A stretch of DNA of 64,000 nt from Ophiobolus disseminans (taxonomy: Eukaryota; Ascomycota; Dothideomycetes; Pleosporales; Phaeosphaeriaceae), in NCBI GenBank assembly GCA_010093685.1, contig MU006217.1, positions 1,719,644-1,783,643 on the forward strand. Reading direction: 5' to 3'. Under the pieces are notes generated by a model. The model was not told the DNA's origin and ran no database searches. It saw nothing but the letters and a program-made list of their open reading frames with translations. How positions within the stretch are numbered: position 1 is the first letter of the stretch; each line of letters starts with the position of its first letter. The position numbers were made by a program, and so were the translations under genes. Below are positions 12,075 through 22,818 of this stretch, in pieces.

Positions 12075-12233
12075 TCAGTGACGGCACCTCCTGAAGTGTA
12101 GCCCATCCAGACTCTCAAGCTCACCCAGCCCGGCGCGCTTGAGCCACTTGTTCTTGCTGGCCACGAACTTTCGCTGATATCGCTCCCAGTCCTCATGCTT
12201 CAACCGGTATCGAGACTCTGGCGTATGCCACAT
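12075..12233 (-). other. Open in-frame extension beyond the stop of trio member 2
   Basis: Directly after the TGA at 12234-12236 the same minus-strand frame stays open for 52 codons to TGA 12075. It starts MWHTPESRY and contains KRAGLGELESLDGL. The C-terminus of trio member 1 has the similar RYAGLDSLADRQRL at a comparable place. The simplest reading is a former C-terminal part cut off by a nonsense change. Stop-codon readthrough or a chance open frame are alternatives. Confidence 0.45.
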
Positions 12234-12981
12234 TCATCTCTCCCGCTTCGGTCGTTTCGGAGGCTCGCGCTCGTGCCACATCCACCACTCCGCGTGTGTG
12301 AACTTGACCGTAACGATGACCTTTGTCGGCGAATTGGAGGTGCGTGAACGTAGCGAGACGGAGTGAACTTCCTCATCGAAAACCGCTGACCATGTCGTAT
12401 TGTTGTGGAAGTTTCTCATGACGTTGAGAATGTGTGTCGCATTCTCGTCGACGTAGAAATTGGGCCAGCATTTGAGATGCTGCTCGCTGGAACGGAGTAA
12501 CGATGTGACCTTTACTTGCAGGCCTTCACGCCAGATTGGATGTTCCGGGTCAGAGCGAATAGTAACCGTACCGCTAGGATTAATAGGTCGAGCGATTCCC
12601 GTTAGGGCATTTTCGACGTCGGTCTCATTTGGAAGGATTGAGACTTTGATATTGCGGGTGTAGAAGGGGAGATACTCTTCTCGAACCTGGCGACAGATTT
12701 GAGTGAAACCGAGATCTTGTCGTGACAAACAGCGCCAGTGAATCGAGTCTCTGGCAATTCGTTTCGATGAGAGAGCGATGGGAACCATTTCCTTGTTTTG
12801 CTTGGCTGCAACGTTGGCAATGAGGTAGCCGTAGACTTCGTTTCGAAGTTCTGGTATGGTTTATCAGCTGGAACTTTTTCTTTTAAGGCTTTAGACGATG
12901 CCTACCACCAGGAAGATCAAGGAAACCGACCTTGGGCTCGGCCGAGGCCAGTATCGGGTCTTTCTTTTTCGAAGTTTCCAT
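12234..12981 (-). CDS. F-box-like/DUF7730-type protein (trio member 2)
   Basis: Exons are 12906-12981 and 12234-12850, giving 230 residues. The start exon reads METSKKKDPILAS and ends with VGFLDLPG. The 55-nt intron splits the Glu codon, and the next exon begins ELRNEVYGYLIANV. FTQICRQVREEYLPFYTR matches LTQTCRRLREEYLPMYTR in the gene at 10877-11814, which is convergent with this one. The protein ends EPPKRPKRER at TGA 12234-12236. An open in-frame extension follows, so this copy may be C-terminally truncated. Function is unknown. Confidence 0.78.
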
Positions 12982-13564
12982 AACAGAATTTCTCGATTAT
13001 CTTCGTGCGTGACGCTGTACCTAGGCGCAGTTGATCAACAGCAAAAGTTCGTAATAAATCGAGACTGGTAGTCTGTAACGATCGAGGTTTAAAGGTAGCA
13101 GGGTAACAATGCTTCTGCGATAGTGCCGGGTCAACGAACTAGCGCGCGCCGCTTGATAACGCACCATGCATTCACATGCGATGTATGTGCGAAAAGAAGG
13201 GCGCTGGGGACTGAATATATACTGGGTAAGGTCATACAAGCTGTTTCTTAACCTTCTGGACAACCAAACTCATTAGCTATATTGTCCAAGCTGATGGAAA
13301 TGAAAGGAAGCGGGCGAGACGACAGCAACACTCTTTATGTTTTGTATCCGCCAAGTAGAGTAACTACCCAACACATGCACGGGCAAAACGTTATTGAGTT
13401 CTGACAGCCCACCCCAGCATGATAGAGAGGGGTTTGCGCCGCACCTTCTCCTTCATCGCAATACGAGCGGTACACAAGAGTCGGCGCGGATGGTGCACTG
13501 AGCCTAGGTTTGTCATGGCAAGTGTAGTTGAAGGGTGCACGGTGCACGGTAAGGTCATGTGTTG
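12982..13564. other. Intergenic, no supported gene
   Basis: About 580 bp between the promoter of trio member 2 and the 3' end of the hydrolase fusion. Only short overlapping frames are present, with no recognisable family. Confidence 0.4.
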
Positions 13565-15447
13565 TTACTCCAGGGCTTCCTTCACTGCTTTCGTAACCGC
13601 GGCCAAGTCCTCAAAGATATGCCAGTGGCCAACCTCCGTCAATACCCTCAAATTTGATCTCTTCGTCTCAGTGGAGTATTTCTGGCATAGCTCTGGCGAC
13701 GAGACCTTGTCGTCACTGCCCGTTATGAACCAAGTCTCCATCTCAAGGCTGGTCAAGTCCAATGGCTTCGCCTCAGCCAGCGCCGTGCAAGCTTTCGCAT
13801 ATCCTTCGGGGTTTTGGCCTAACAGCGATATCCTGATGGCAGCAACAGCAAGCGGGTTGGAAGACTCTGTCTGCTCAGACACACTATGCGCAGTGATATC
13901 ATCGACGACGGCTGACATGCCTTTCGTACGTGCGGCCTTAGCCTGTGCGCACAAAGCTTGTCTGTCGACTTCGTGCAGCGCTGATGACGGAGGACTAAGC
14001 AAAATGAGCTTAGAGACCTTCCCGGGGTGGAGTAGTGCAAACTGCACAGCAATCAGACAGCCCATGGAGTGTGCAACCAAGACTGCGCCGGAAGCAATAC
14101 TTGCGTGTTCGAACACCCCGTTGAGATCCTCCGCTAGCGACTCGATGCTAAGCTTGCTTAATGGTGATGTTGGCGAAAGGCCATGTCCCTCAAAGTCGTA
14201 GCAATGCAGGGCATGCGACTGATGTAAGCTCAACGACTGGATGAGAGGGTTAAACATCTCATTGCTGCCACCAAGCCCATGGACGAAAAGTACGGGCGAT
14301 CCGGTGTTATTCCCGATGTTCTTGTAATGTATATGCTTGTTGTTGATAGTGGCTAATGATTCGGTGTCAACAGTTTTGGTAGCGTTGTTCTGTCGTACAT
14401 GAGAGAAGTTACAAACTTTCTCAGTTATGGGATTGCGTGAATCTGGACGTGCGATACGATTTGTCAAGGTACCTAATCCAGTGACCGATACAGCCACTAC
14501 GTCATCCGGCTTGAGATAGACGGGAGGGCTTTTACCAATCCCGACGCCAACCGGCTGGATGGTGTCAGCCATCTACTTTTAAGCCACTGTAGACGGTTCA
14601 ACTCACAGTACCGGTAGCAAGAACGTCACCGGGCATCAGAGTTTGCCCTTCAGACATAGTTTTGATTAGGTTTGGGATTGAAAAAATGAGATCTTCCGTG
14701 GTTGCATTCTGTCGTAATTCTCCGTTGACGTGTGTTTGCACGCGCAACACTTTGTCGAGCCGCGATGCTGGCACGGCCACCGGCCCCTTTCAAAGACATT
14801 AGCAAGTCCAATTTGCAGGATTTGTTAAGACGTACCATTGGACAAAACGTATCTGGTGACTTGCCGAGATAAAATTGCTTATGGTCTCGTTGCCTCTCAC
14901 GCGCAGTTACATCGTTTATGATGGTGTAGCCCCAGACATGACTCATTGAGTTCTCCTCCGAGATACGGAAGCCGGCCCTACCAATAATCACGCCAATCTC
15001 GCCTTCGTAATCAGCTGTTTGAGTGAAGGCTGAATGGGGGTATATATCTTCACCATCCGCAATAATCGACGTGAACCGTTTCGTGAAGATAACTGGATGC
15101 GAGGGCTGATCAGCCTTATCTGAGCTGTCAAAACCTGAGCTGTTGAACTCCTTCGCATGCTCAGCGTAGTTTTTGCCAACACAGAGGACATCGCGGTCCG
15201 CAAGTGGGGGGAGAATCTTGATACTAGAAGCTGAGAGTGTTTCGTCCGAGATGATGATGTTTGACTCGCCGACTTCGATGACTTGGTACAAACTGTCGAT
15301 TGGTGTCCCGGATATGAAGCTCAAGGGCTGAACAGTTTTTGCATCGAGGTCGTAATGTCCAACGTGATCTCGCCCACTTCGCGGATCCTGATAAGTAACG
15401 TAGTTTGTATAAGACATTGCGGTGCTTATAGGCTCGTCGAGCCCCAT
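13565..15447 (-). CDS. FAA-hydrolase-like domain fused to alpha/beta hydrolase
   Basis: Exons are 14836-15447, 14607-14786 and 13565-14554, giving 593 residues (start 15447, or the in-frame ATG 15417). The N-terminal half is a fumarylacetoacetate hydrolase (FAH) superfamily domain. It has CVGKNYAEHAKEF, DYEGEIGVIIG (metal-binding acids), INDVTARERQ, GKSPDTFCPMGP and PGDVLATGTPVGVGIG. A linker of about 45 residues follows in the same exon. Then comes an alpha/beta hydrolase with LFVHGLGG, the nucleophile elbow VAHSMGC, GSDDKV (acid) and VGHWHIFED (catalytic His). FAH-family enzymes act on acylpyruvates or hydrate dienoates, and alpha/beta hydrolases cleave esters or vinylogous 1,5-diketones. 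Coupled steps in a ring-cleavage pathway are inference. The frame is continuous across the junction, so a fusion is directly seen unless the assembly is wrong. Confidence 0.88.
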
Positions 15448-16181
15448 TTTCCAAAGTTGGCTCGATGGCCGAAAACCTCGCGCGGAGATTTTCTAGTAAT
15501 GCAGGACTGCCAAATGAACGAGCTAATCGACCTTCGTGCTGACAAAAGCAATTACTCGAGAATATACGTACAAGTTTACGCCTTCGTCAAGATCTGATAC
15601 TTGTCGCGGATGAAAACGACAATGAGGTTCTCAGGCACCCCGGAAGGAAGCAGCCGAGCCTACGTCATTTGGCGGGGTGCATTCAACAGGTGCTGCAAGA
15701 ATCGTGGCATTTTACCCAGGAATAACAGAAGATCTGGATATCCTCACAACATCATAGAAGCTCTAGAATCATTTAATAATGATAGGCAGACAGGTCTTTC
15801 TGTGCCAAGACCCAAATTATTGCCACACTCAGTGCATTCCTCCAGCCTCCGGAGGTCAAATCGTCTCGTTCTATCCTCGCAGATGACTCAAGACGAGGCG
15901 AGAGACTTTGGAAAGCACATTGCGTGAGGTTGCACCAACGAGGTATTGCCACGTTGTATCTGCATGTGAAAGTCACGCCGCGCAATTTCAACATCCCAAG
16001 CACTGATAACTCTCAGGGTAACATATTCTGATACACAGAATGTGGTTTTGCTAGGATTTGTGCTGTGACTAATTGCTGTAAAATTTGAAGGTGATATTCC
16101 ATACGAAGCGTGATGAGAGAAAGGCTTCGTCTTGGCCACACAAACGAATTTGGAAGCGCAGAAACTCGATCAGTGTAGGGT
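15448..16181. other. Intergenic, no supported gene
   Basis: About 730 bp between the start of the hydrolase fusion and the 3' end of the next minus-strand gene. Short plus-strand frames (15283-15597 and 15601-15927) show no domain and run through likely promoter DNA. Confidence 0.4.
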
Positions 16182-18347
16182 TCAAGCTGATCGTTCATCG
16201 CCCTTGGTCGGAACGGACTGGTACACCTCGCGCGCCATACCATGCGAATCAGCTTCCGGGTAGAAGAATACTTCGTTAGGATGGACGGTAACGGGCACCA
16301 GATCCGACGAACCCTTCCAAGTGCCTCTCTGATGTGTCTCGAACAGGAGACGAAGGGTGTGTAAGTTGTCGTCCCTGTGCCACGCCTCTGCTCTCGTAAC
16401 ACCAAGTCCAGACTTTCGTTGAACCCATGCCGTTAGAGGCTCGATGGTGAAAGAGAAGATGGTGATGAAGATTCCCATCCCGAAGACAATAGCGACGCCC
16501 AGTAGAGAGAAGTTGATCGTTCCCTGATTGTCGTGGACGATCTGGGTGCCGCACATGTCCCCCCAAGCCTGGTCAACAGCTAATTCGAACTTCGAGGCGA
16601 CTTCTGGCGAAACTCCGCTAGTGATCTTTTGCATGAAGCCTCCCTCGAGTGGGAGCGTAGGACCGGTAGTATACTCTTGGACCGCTGCTTGGAGAGAAGC
16701 AAGGCCTTGGTGAGCCCACGCGAGCACTTCAATTTCCCACTGGTTATCCGGCAACGGCACTTGGAAGAGCCAGTCCATTTTGTCCTGGGCTCGAAGACAT
16801 TTGGAAGCCCGTGAATTGATGGCTTCGTTCATACTTGTCATGAGGCTGGCAAGAACGATTCGTGATGCGGCAGCTAGCTGTGCAGGATTGAAGTTCACGT
16901 CGCTCGACTCAATCGTTCGGACGGCCTCGAAACGTCCGTTCCAGACGGAGCAAACATTGTTATTGGGGTTACAGAACCGATGCTTCTGATGGCATGCTAT
17001 GGGGCTGACGTAACGGTCGGCTCTGTATAAACTTGTTTTCGTATCATTGGTGTTGGGTTTGTTCGCTCCAAAGACAGGATCCTTGTTGGGCTTCCAGTGC
17101 AACACGTTGTTTTGCTCCAAGAAGATGAGGAAGATGTCGCCCCCAGTCAGATTCAAAGCATTGATGGGCAGCCAATATTGGTTGCTTGTCGTCCGATGTT
17201 CATATATATTGACGTGGTACCTAGAGCGGTGCAGTTAGCAAACGATCATTAGGAATACAACAGTCGACAATCTCCTGTAGCACCTCACAAAACTCCAGAA
17301 TCTACACAGATTCTTGATAGGGTCGAAGAAAGTCTAGGGCCAACTAGGAGCCACCGCAAATCTACGTACGAAATGTTTGAGTTATATCGCACGATTGGGT
17401 ACATGTAGGTGTAGGGTGTATCTGTGCCGTTAGGAGGCTGTGGCCCGTAGAAATATTCGACGCGATCAGGATCTCCTGCCGCGTCGAGGACCAATTTTCC
17501 ATAGTTCTTCGAAACGAGTGGTGCACACGTCAGAACGCGATCGTAAGTGACTCGATCCTCTGAACGAGCATTGATCCCCAGATGTGCTCGTGAGTCGATA
17601 GGCTTGGTCTTAACTTCGAAAGCTTTGCCGTCGAAACAGATGTCGTCACCAAAGGGACAGGCGACCGGCTTGCTATCAGATGGAAGCATGGGTACTGGAG
17701 AAGTGTTGCAGCTCAGGGACGTAGCGTTGGTTGCGTAGCAGGATTGGGCAGTTCCCGCGGCATTTGCGGCGTCAAATGATCCTTTCTCCATGCTCACTTG
17801 GAGTCGATCGTCGTCCGACAAGCTCTTATTGACGGCCCAGACACCGCAAACTTCAGGTAGAACAAGGCGTGATGTGCTAGCACCATCTGAAACCCTGGAA
17901 GAGAACACGGCCAGCACCGCAAAGACGCCAATGTATGCAAGCGAAAAGAGGGCCCAAGGAAGCGTCCTCAATACAACCATCCTTGTCTGACGCCAGTACC
18001 ATAGCTGCAAGAAAAACATCTTGGCAGCTGCAGCTGGACTGGATGTATTGCGAAGAGTATGTTGGCGTTGGAAGTGTAGTCCATCATGTGCTTTGTGCGT
18101 GGCATATGTCTGATGGATCATGAAACTCAGTATCCTCCACAAGCGGATGGAGACGAGCGTTATGACTGAAGTTTGATGGATGGAATCAGTGTATGTTCCA
18201 CATGTATTCCGCACATGGACCTTACGTACATGTTGCGATAAATGCGAGAAGCAATGCTCCATTGGCTGATGATAGTGTGATTGTGGCACCCCTCAGACGG
18301 CCCATCGACCTGTCTATCCAGACGCCCTCATAAATAGAGTAAGCCAT
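16182..18347 (-). CDS. Fungal membrane protein of unknown function, 650 aa
   Basis: Exons are 18230-18347, 17370-18165 and 16182-17220. The start exon opens MAYSIYEGVWIDRSMGRLRG and leads into a membrane segment that crosses the first intron (GALLLAFIATFITLVSIRLW). A second span follows a basic loop (LPWALFSLAYIGVFAVLAVF). A large, Cys-containing, probably extracytoplasmic region follows (CYATNATSLSCN, CPFGDDICFDG), with N-glycosylation sequons such as NGT and NIS. A C-terminal span, LLGVAIVFGMGIFITIFSF, precedes a cytoplasmic tail. The second intron is long for this genome (149 nt). I know this architecture only from uncharacterised ascomycete proteins, so no function is proposed. Confidence 0.8.
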
Positions 18348-19481
18348 AGCTGTGTTGTGTTGGCAAAATTTCTGAGTGCTGGTGGAGGTCAAATTGCGTG
18401 GTGTCACCAAGCCCTGCTTTTGGCAGGGCTGGGACGCCTTTCATACAGCCTCGCATGCTCTACCCCCCATGTTCAGATCTTAACCTTTTAGCAAGGCGCA
18501 TGGCTCTAGACTAGCGAGGCGTTCGACTACAGGTTGAGAAACCATGCTGGACATGTCAGTCCCACTCTCGTGAGTGCCATGTGGCGTTTGGAAAGTGCCT
18601 TCAAGGAGAGTTTTTAGACGAGATCTGGTAGTCCAGGCGGTTGACCGAAGCCTGGATGAAATTCGTTAGCTCAGTTTGCAAACGAGACCCCTTTTAAGAC
18701 AACTAACTACACTTAGCATGGCCATCTAACTCGCAAAAGGCAATGGTTATGGGTACAGACTTCCGGTTTTGTCGCGCTATGGGATTCTAACGCTTCTCAT
18801 TGGGCGGTTCTAAAATCTTCGAGTTCAGCTCCCCTTGGCATCCTGCAGGCTCGCTCTCCCATGTCGACGTTTGGGTCTCTATACAGCGCATCTCATTCGC
18901 GAAGTTTTCGTCCAGCTCTGGCGCGATGCGGCTCTTCCATCCGATTGCTTCCGCCTGCGTGAAGTAAGTACTGCATGCAGAGTAAAGTATCCAGGTCCTC
19001 TAGATGGCCATCCACGATTGCCCAGGTGCGGGTCATCGTTCACCCTTCTTCTTAATGCCAAGATCCGCCTCTTACGCCCACGACGCCTTGCGATTGATAA
19101 GATAGGAATCGTCCTACCTCAGCCGCACCTTGGCACCGGAACAGGGCGGAGCCTCTCCACCAGACGACGAAACCAACACCTTCATTAGAATTGGGAGCAC
19201 TTCGTCGGCATCGGCTTGCAACCGTGTGTTGTAAAGTGATTTGCGATATCGTGCCCGGATGGTGGTGGTAAAGGCTGAAGCGCTGCGCAATATCCCGCGT
19301 CGAATCGCAACATCGACAGCACAAGCTAGACATCCTAGCGCACCCAAACTCGATAAGGCGTTGACCGCCACGTGGTGGCACCTGTAGTCTGAACATAGAT
19401 CGGGTCGCAGTCACCCTCTGGCCCTACTAATCTCTGTCATCGACATACGCTTGCTCATTAGGGCTACGCAGTTTGCGCTGC
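18348..19481. other. Intergenic, no supported gene
   Basis: About 1.1 kb between two minus-strand genes. Frames at 18835-19188 (plus) and 19052-19414 (minus) overlap each other and have no recognisable content. The segment beside 18348 is the promoter of the membrane protein, and the segment beside 19482 is the 3' flank of the HET gene. Confidence 0.4.
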
Positions 19482-21353
19482 TCACCGCACGAGAAACGTG
19501 GTAGACTCCATCAAATCCTCGCAATACAGCTCATCTACCATTTCACCATTCATGATGCCGCCGAGATAACATGTCCCGACCAAGGTATATGCCGGCTCCT
19601 TGCCCTCTATTGATGCTATCGGGCGCAGGACAAACGGCGCAGGCGATCCGAAAATGATGGCAATGGTATCGCCTTTGTGAGTCGCTGGTATGCATGTACC
19701 TGCGAAACCGCTCTGGGTGGTGAAGAAGGATTTCCGACCGATGCATGCACGAAGTAAGATTTCATACTCCGGTTTCTGAGCATCATCGATGTGTTTGGAG
19801 AGTTTGTCATCGATGCTTGCAGCACTCAAGTAATTCAGGTATGTCTGCTCGTACGACGCCGGCGCAGGCTCATACCCCGACTTCATGTGCTTGTTGGAGA
19901 TGAGGGTTCGCCACAACGGCTCGCTGTCTCTGAACCTTTGCATATGGGATGCAATCAAAGAGTCGAACAAACAAGGTCGCTTCTTTGCCTGATCTGCGAT
20001 AGATTGCAGATGTGTGAAACTTTCGACAATGGCTTTGAGTGTCGAGCCGAATGGCATCACATCATCGACAGTATCCACGATTAAGCCTTTGACTTGCAGG
20101 GTTCGGCCATCTTTAAGTACTCTCCCATTTTTAGCACCATGTCCAGCCCCGGAGACACTCATAGTCGATGGCGGAAGAAACGACATACCGGTCGGCTGTC
20201 TCGCAGTGTCGAAAGTCTGGCGCGAGAAGTCAGGAGCCCAAGATGGAAGATCCGGCTGTTCAATGGACTCTGGAAGAGACGAGATATGAGGAGCAGCAAC
20301 TGGACTGCCCGACAGGAAGATCCCAGATAGGAAGTATGGGCCATCTCCACGTGAGAATATGTGCGCCATTGCGTCTGCGTACACCTCTGCGCATGACTTG
20401 CGGTAGTCCACTGTGATGACAACGCTGTTATTAGATTCAACCGCATCCTGCTCCAAAAGACCGAGTAGCCCATAGATGCGATCCCTTGGGTCTGTTGCCG
20501 CTGACGCGCGGGAAATCAACAATAACTTCCTGAGACTTGCTCCAGTGTCTTGTGTGAATTTTCGAAGATTGTCTAGGACATTCAGCTTCGTCTGGAGAAG
20601 GAACTCAGATTTGCCATCCGGAACTTGATGCTCTTTTAGAAAAGAGACCAGACCAAAAGTCTTGCTTTCAACGATTGCTTGCCATGCCATAACAAGTGAG
20701 GACCAAAGTATTCTCTTTTCGCCGCACACCACGACTGGGTCGCTTTTGGAAACAGCTAGCTCCTGCAAGATCCAAACACGCGAAAACCATGGGCGACTAC
20801 TCACGAGCGTGAAAAAAAAGTCACCGCAATACTTGAGGATATCAGAGCGCCGCCCTGAATCCTGTTCCTGATGTTGTTGCCAGAACCAGCTTCGCTTATC
20901 AGCCACCACGGGCATGGCATCGAACGCACAGTCGCTATTTTCATCTGACTCGCCCAGCCATATAGTCACTTGAGCCGCCGACGCGTAGATTTCGCGCATC
21001 ATAGCTACCTGTTGGTTCCGCTCATCGATGTCTTGTTGGTTGATGCACACAGCGTCCACCCATAGGCAGGCTGCCTCGCTCCCAAGCGATGGCCGCAGAT
21101 GCCACAAGGCTGACTGGAGGTTTGGTGTAACCGGGAAATGAAGTCCATCTAGCAAGATGACATTTTCGGGGGTCGAGTCTGCAGGAGCGCCCCAGACATA
21201 AGATAGAGCGTTGTAATTGACACCACTCGCGAGCGATGCCGTGATTAACTGGCATTGGAGTGGCTCATCCTGACCGCCTGGTGACAGTGTGAGGAGACGA
21301 ATCTCGCGATTTGCGGCCCCAAGTACATGGTAACGATAGCATTCATTTGCCAT
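19482..21353 (-). CDS. HET-domain protein (heterokaryon incompatibility type)
   Basis: Intronless, 623 residues. The N-terminal third carries the three HET signatures: YNALSYVWG near residue 50, LWVDAVCINQQD near 95, and DPRDRIYGLLGL near 300. Other conserved pieces are QVTIWLGE and SRPWFSRVWILQEL. HET proteins trigger programmed cell death on allorecognition in filamentous ascomycetes, or act in other conflict responses; a specific partner cannot be read from sequence. The C-terminal part is the variable region with IPATHKGDTIAIIFG, a short block commonly seen at the end of this family (HET-6 type). There is no NACHT or repeat domain, so this is a stand-alone HET protein. It is divergent from the Rho-like gene 240 bp away. 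Confidence 0.93.
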   Translation of the reverse strand: MANECYRYHVLGAANREIRLLTLSPGGQDEPLQCQLITASLASGVNYNALSYVWGAPADSTPENVILLDGLHFPVTPNLQSALWHLRPSLGSEAACLWVDAVCINQQDIDERNQQVAMMREIYASAAQVTIWLGESDENSDCAFDAMPVVADKRSWFWQQHQEQDSGRRSDILKYCGDFFFTLVSSRPWFSRVWILQELAVSKSDPVVVCGEKRILWSSLVMAWQAIVESKTFGLVSFLKEHQVPDGKSEFLLQTKLNVLDNLRKFTQDTGASLRKLLLISRASAATDPRDRIYGLLGLLEQDAVESNNSVVITVDYRKSCAEVYADAMAHIFSRGDGPYFLSGIFLSGSPVAAPHISSLPESIEQPDLPSWAPDFSRQTFDTARQPTGMSFLPPSTMSVSGAGHGAKNGRVLKDGRTLQVKGLIVDTVDDVMPFGSTLKAIVESFTHLQSIADQAKKRPCLFDSLIASHMQRFRDSEPLWRTLISNKHMKSGYEPAPASYEQTYLNYLSAASIDDKLSKHIDDAQKPEYEILLRACIGRKSFFTTQSGFAGTCIPATHKGDTIAIIFGSPAPFVLRPIASIEGKEPAYTLVGTCYLGGIMNGEMVDELYCEDLMESTTFLVR

Positions 21354-21591
21354 GGTTAGGACCGAGGACTTTAACGATCATTTGAACTGAAATGCTGAAG
21401 TGAGTGAGCAATTCTTGTGGGAACCACGTTGGGTCTCCACTAACGCGGATGCTTACTAAGCCACGTACCAAGCTCCAGCTATCACCGGTATCTCCACCGC
21501 TTTACATGGCGCCGTGACCCTCCATCTTCGAACAAGCAAACATGAAGCCGCCTTGAACTCTGACAGCGCCGTCGAGGCATTCATCACAACT

Positions 21592-22348
21592 ATGGACTAT
21601 AAACCTATCGCGCCTGAAATTACGGTGCTTCTGCTGGGAGACTCCGAAGTCGGCAAATCGACCTTCTTATCGTAGGTTGATATCCCCTGCGCGCTCAATG
21701 CTATGCATTTCCAGCAATACTACGACAACGATTATTCGTGCAGTTCACCACGTTGTCATCTACCCGGGTGTTGCAAATCGCTGATGACCTCATAGACGTC
21801 TCACGCTTGGTGTACGCCCTCATGACGATAACCTGCCACCATATCAACTCCCTAAGCTTCGCGACAGCGATCAGCCATACGCCTTCGACATCACCCTCTA
21901 CGACCGCCCATATAGAATACAGTTCTATGATACAGCCTCGCCGACGAACTATACTCTGCTTCACCCGCAATTCGTGATCCTCTGCTACGACATATCCTCC
22001 CGCACGTCACTCTTCTCGCTCGCGAAGAACTGGCTGCCCATCGTGAACAAGCATTTCAACTATGACGAAAACCTCCCTGTCATGGTCCTTGGCTTGAAAC
22101 GGGACCTCAGGAAACAATGGACGCAGCAGGAAATCGGGCCAGACAAGGAGGGCAAAGGCGCAAGCGTGATGCCCCATGAGGGGGTGCAAACGGCGCAGCG
22201 AATGCTTTGCGATCACTATGCTGAATGCAGTGCGCTTACCGGCGAACTGTGTCGTGAAGTTTTGGAAGATGTCGCAAAGACATGCGCGAAAACGACAACC
22301 AAAGATGGAGCAAAAGGTGGCGGTCCAGACATGTGCGCCGTCATGTAG
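21592..22348 (+). CDS. Atypical Rho-like small GTPase with CAAX end
   Basis: Exons are 21592-21671 and 21796-22348, giving 210 residues. The acceptor at 21795 was chosen because it restores GKSTFLSRLTLG; a closer AG leads to stops. The P-loop is GDSEVGKST near residue 16. The switch II region reads DTASPTNY, so the invariant Gly of DxxG and the catalytic Gln are absent. FVILCYDISSRTSL and NWLPIVNKHF are Rho-type. LKRD replaces TKxD for guanine specificity, and ECSAL is the G5 loop. The protein ends CAVM, a prenylation box. Rho proteins control polarity and actin. The missing Gly/Gln suggests slow or no GTP hydrolysis, which is inference. It is not one of the canonical Rho1-4, Cdc42 or Rac proteins. 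Confidence 0.82.
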
Positions 22349-22818
22349 TTCAACATCAGTGGCATATGCCACTGCGGTTCTTCACAGCAATCGAAATTCG
22401 TCTAGGATGTCTTCCTGCCTTCACGAATGGCTGCGATCAAGCTGCGTGCACATGAATTATAACGTATGATCGTTCTGCGGCTCAAGTCACCCACAACGCT
22501 CAAATTCGCTACGATCTCTAGATTGCGGAGCATGTCGCAGGGTATGCATGCGAAATCTTCACGATCGCTTCGTCCCGCATTACGCTGGTCCAATCACTTT
22601 CAGCCAATGGATATCGTGCTTCAGCCTTCGGATGACGAACTTGCCCAAAAGAAGCAAAGCTAACGAAAATGCGGGCTGAGATCATCTGGTCTTTCAAGCT
22701 GATAACCGCTGGCCATCTCCGTTGTGTTGCATCTGACATCCTCAATTCTAGTCCAGAGCGGCGGTCTCCAGAAAGGATTGTATTTCTTCGCATCTGTTTG
22801 TTTTTGTATTGGGGAAAA
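22349..22818. other. Intergenic, 3' UTR and promoter
   Basis: About 470 bp between the Rho-like gene and the transporter, both on the plus strand. Only short frames with no recognisable content are present. Confidence 0.4.
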
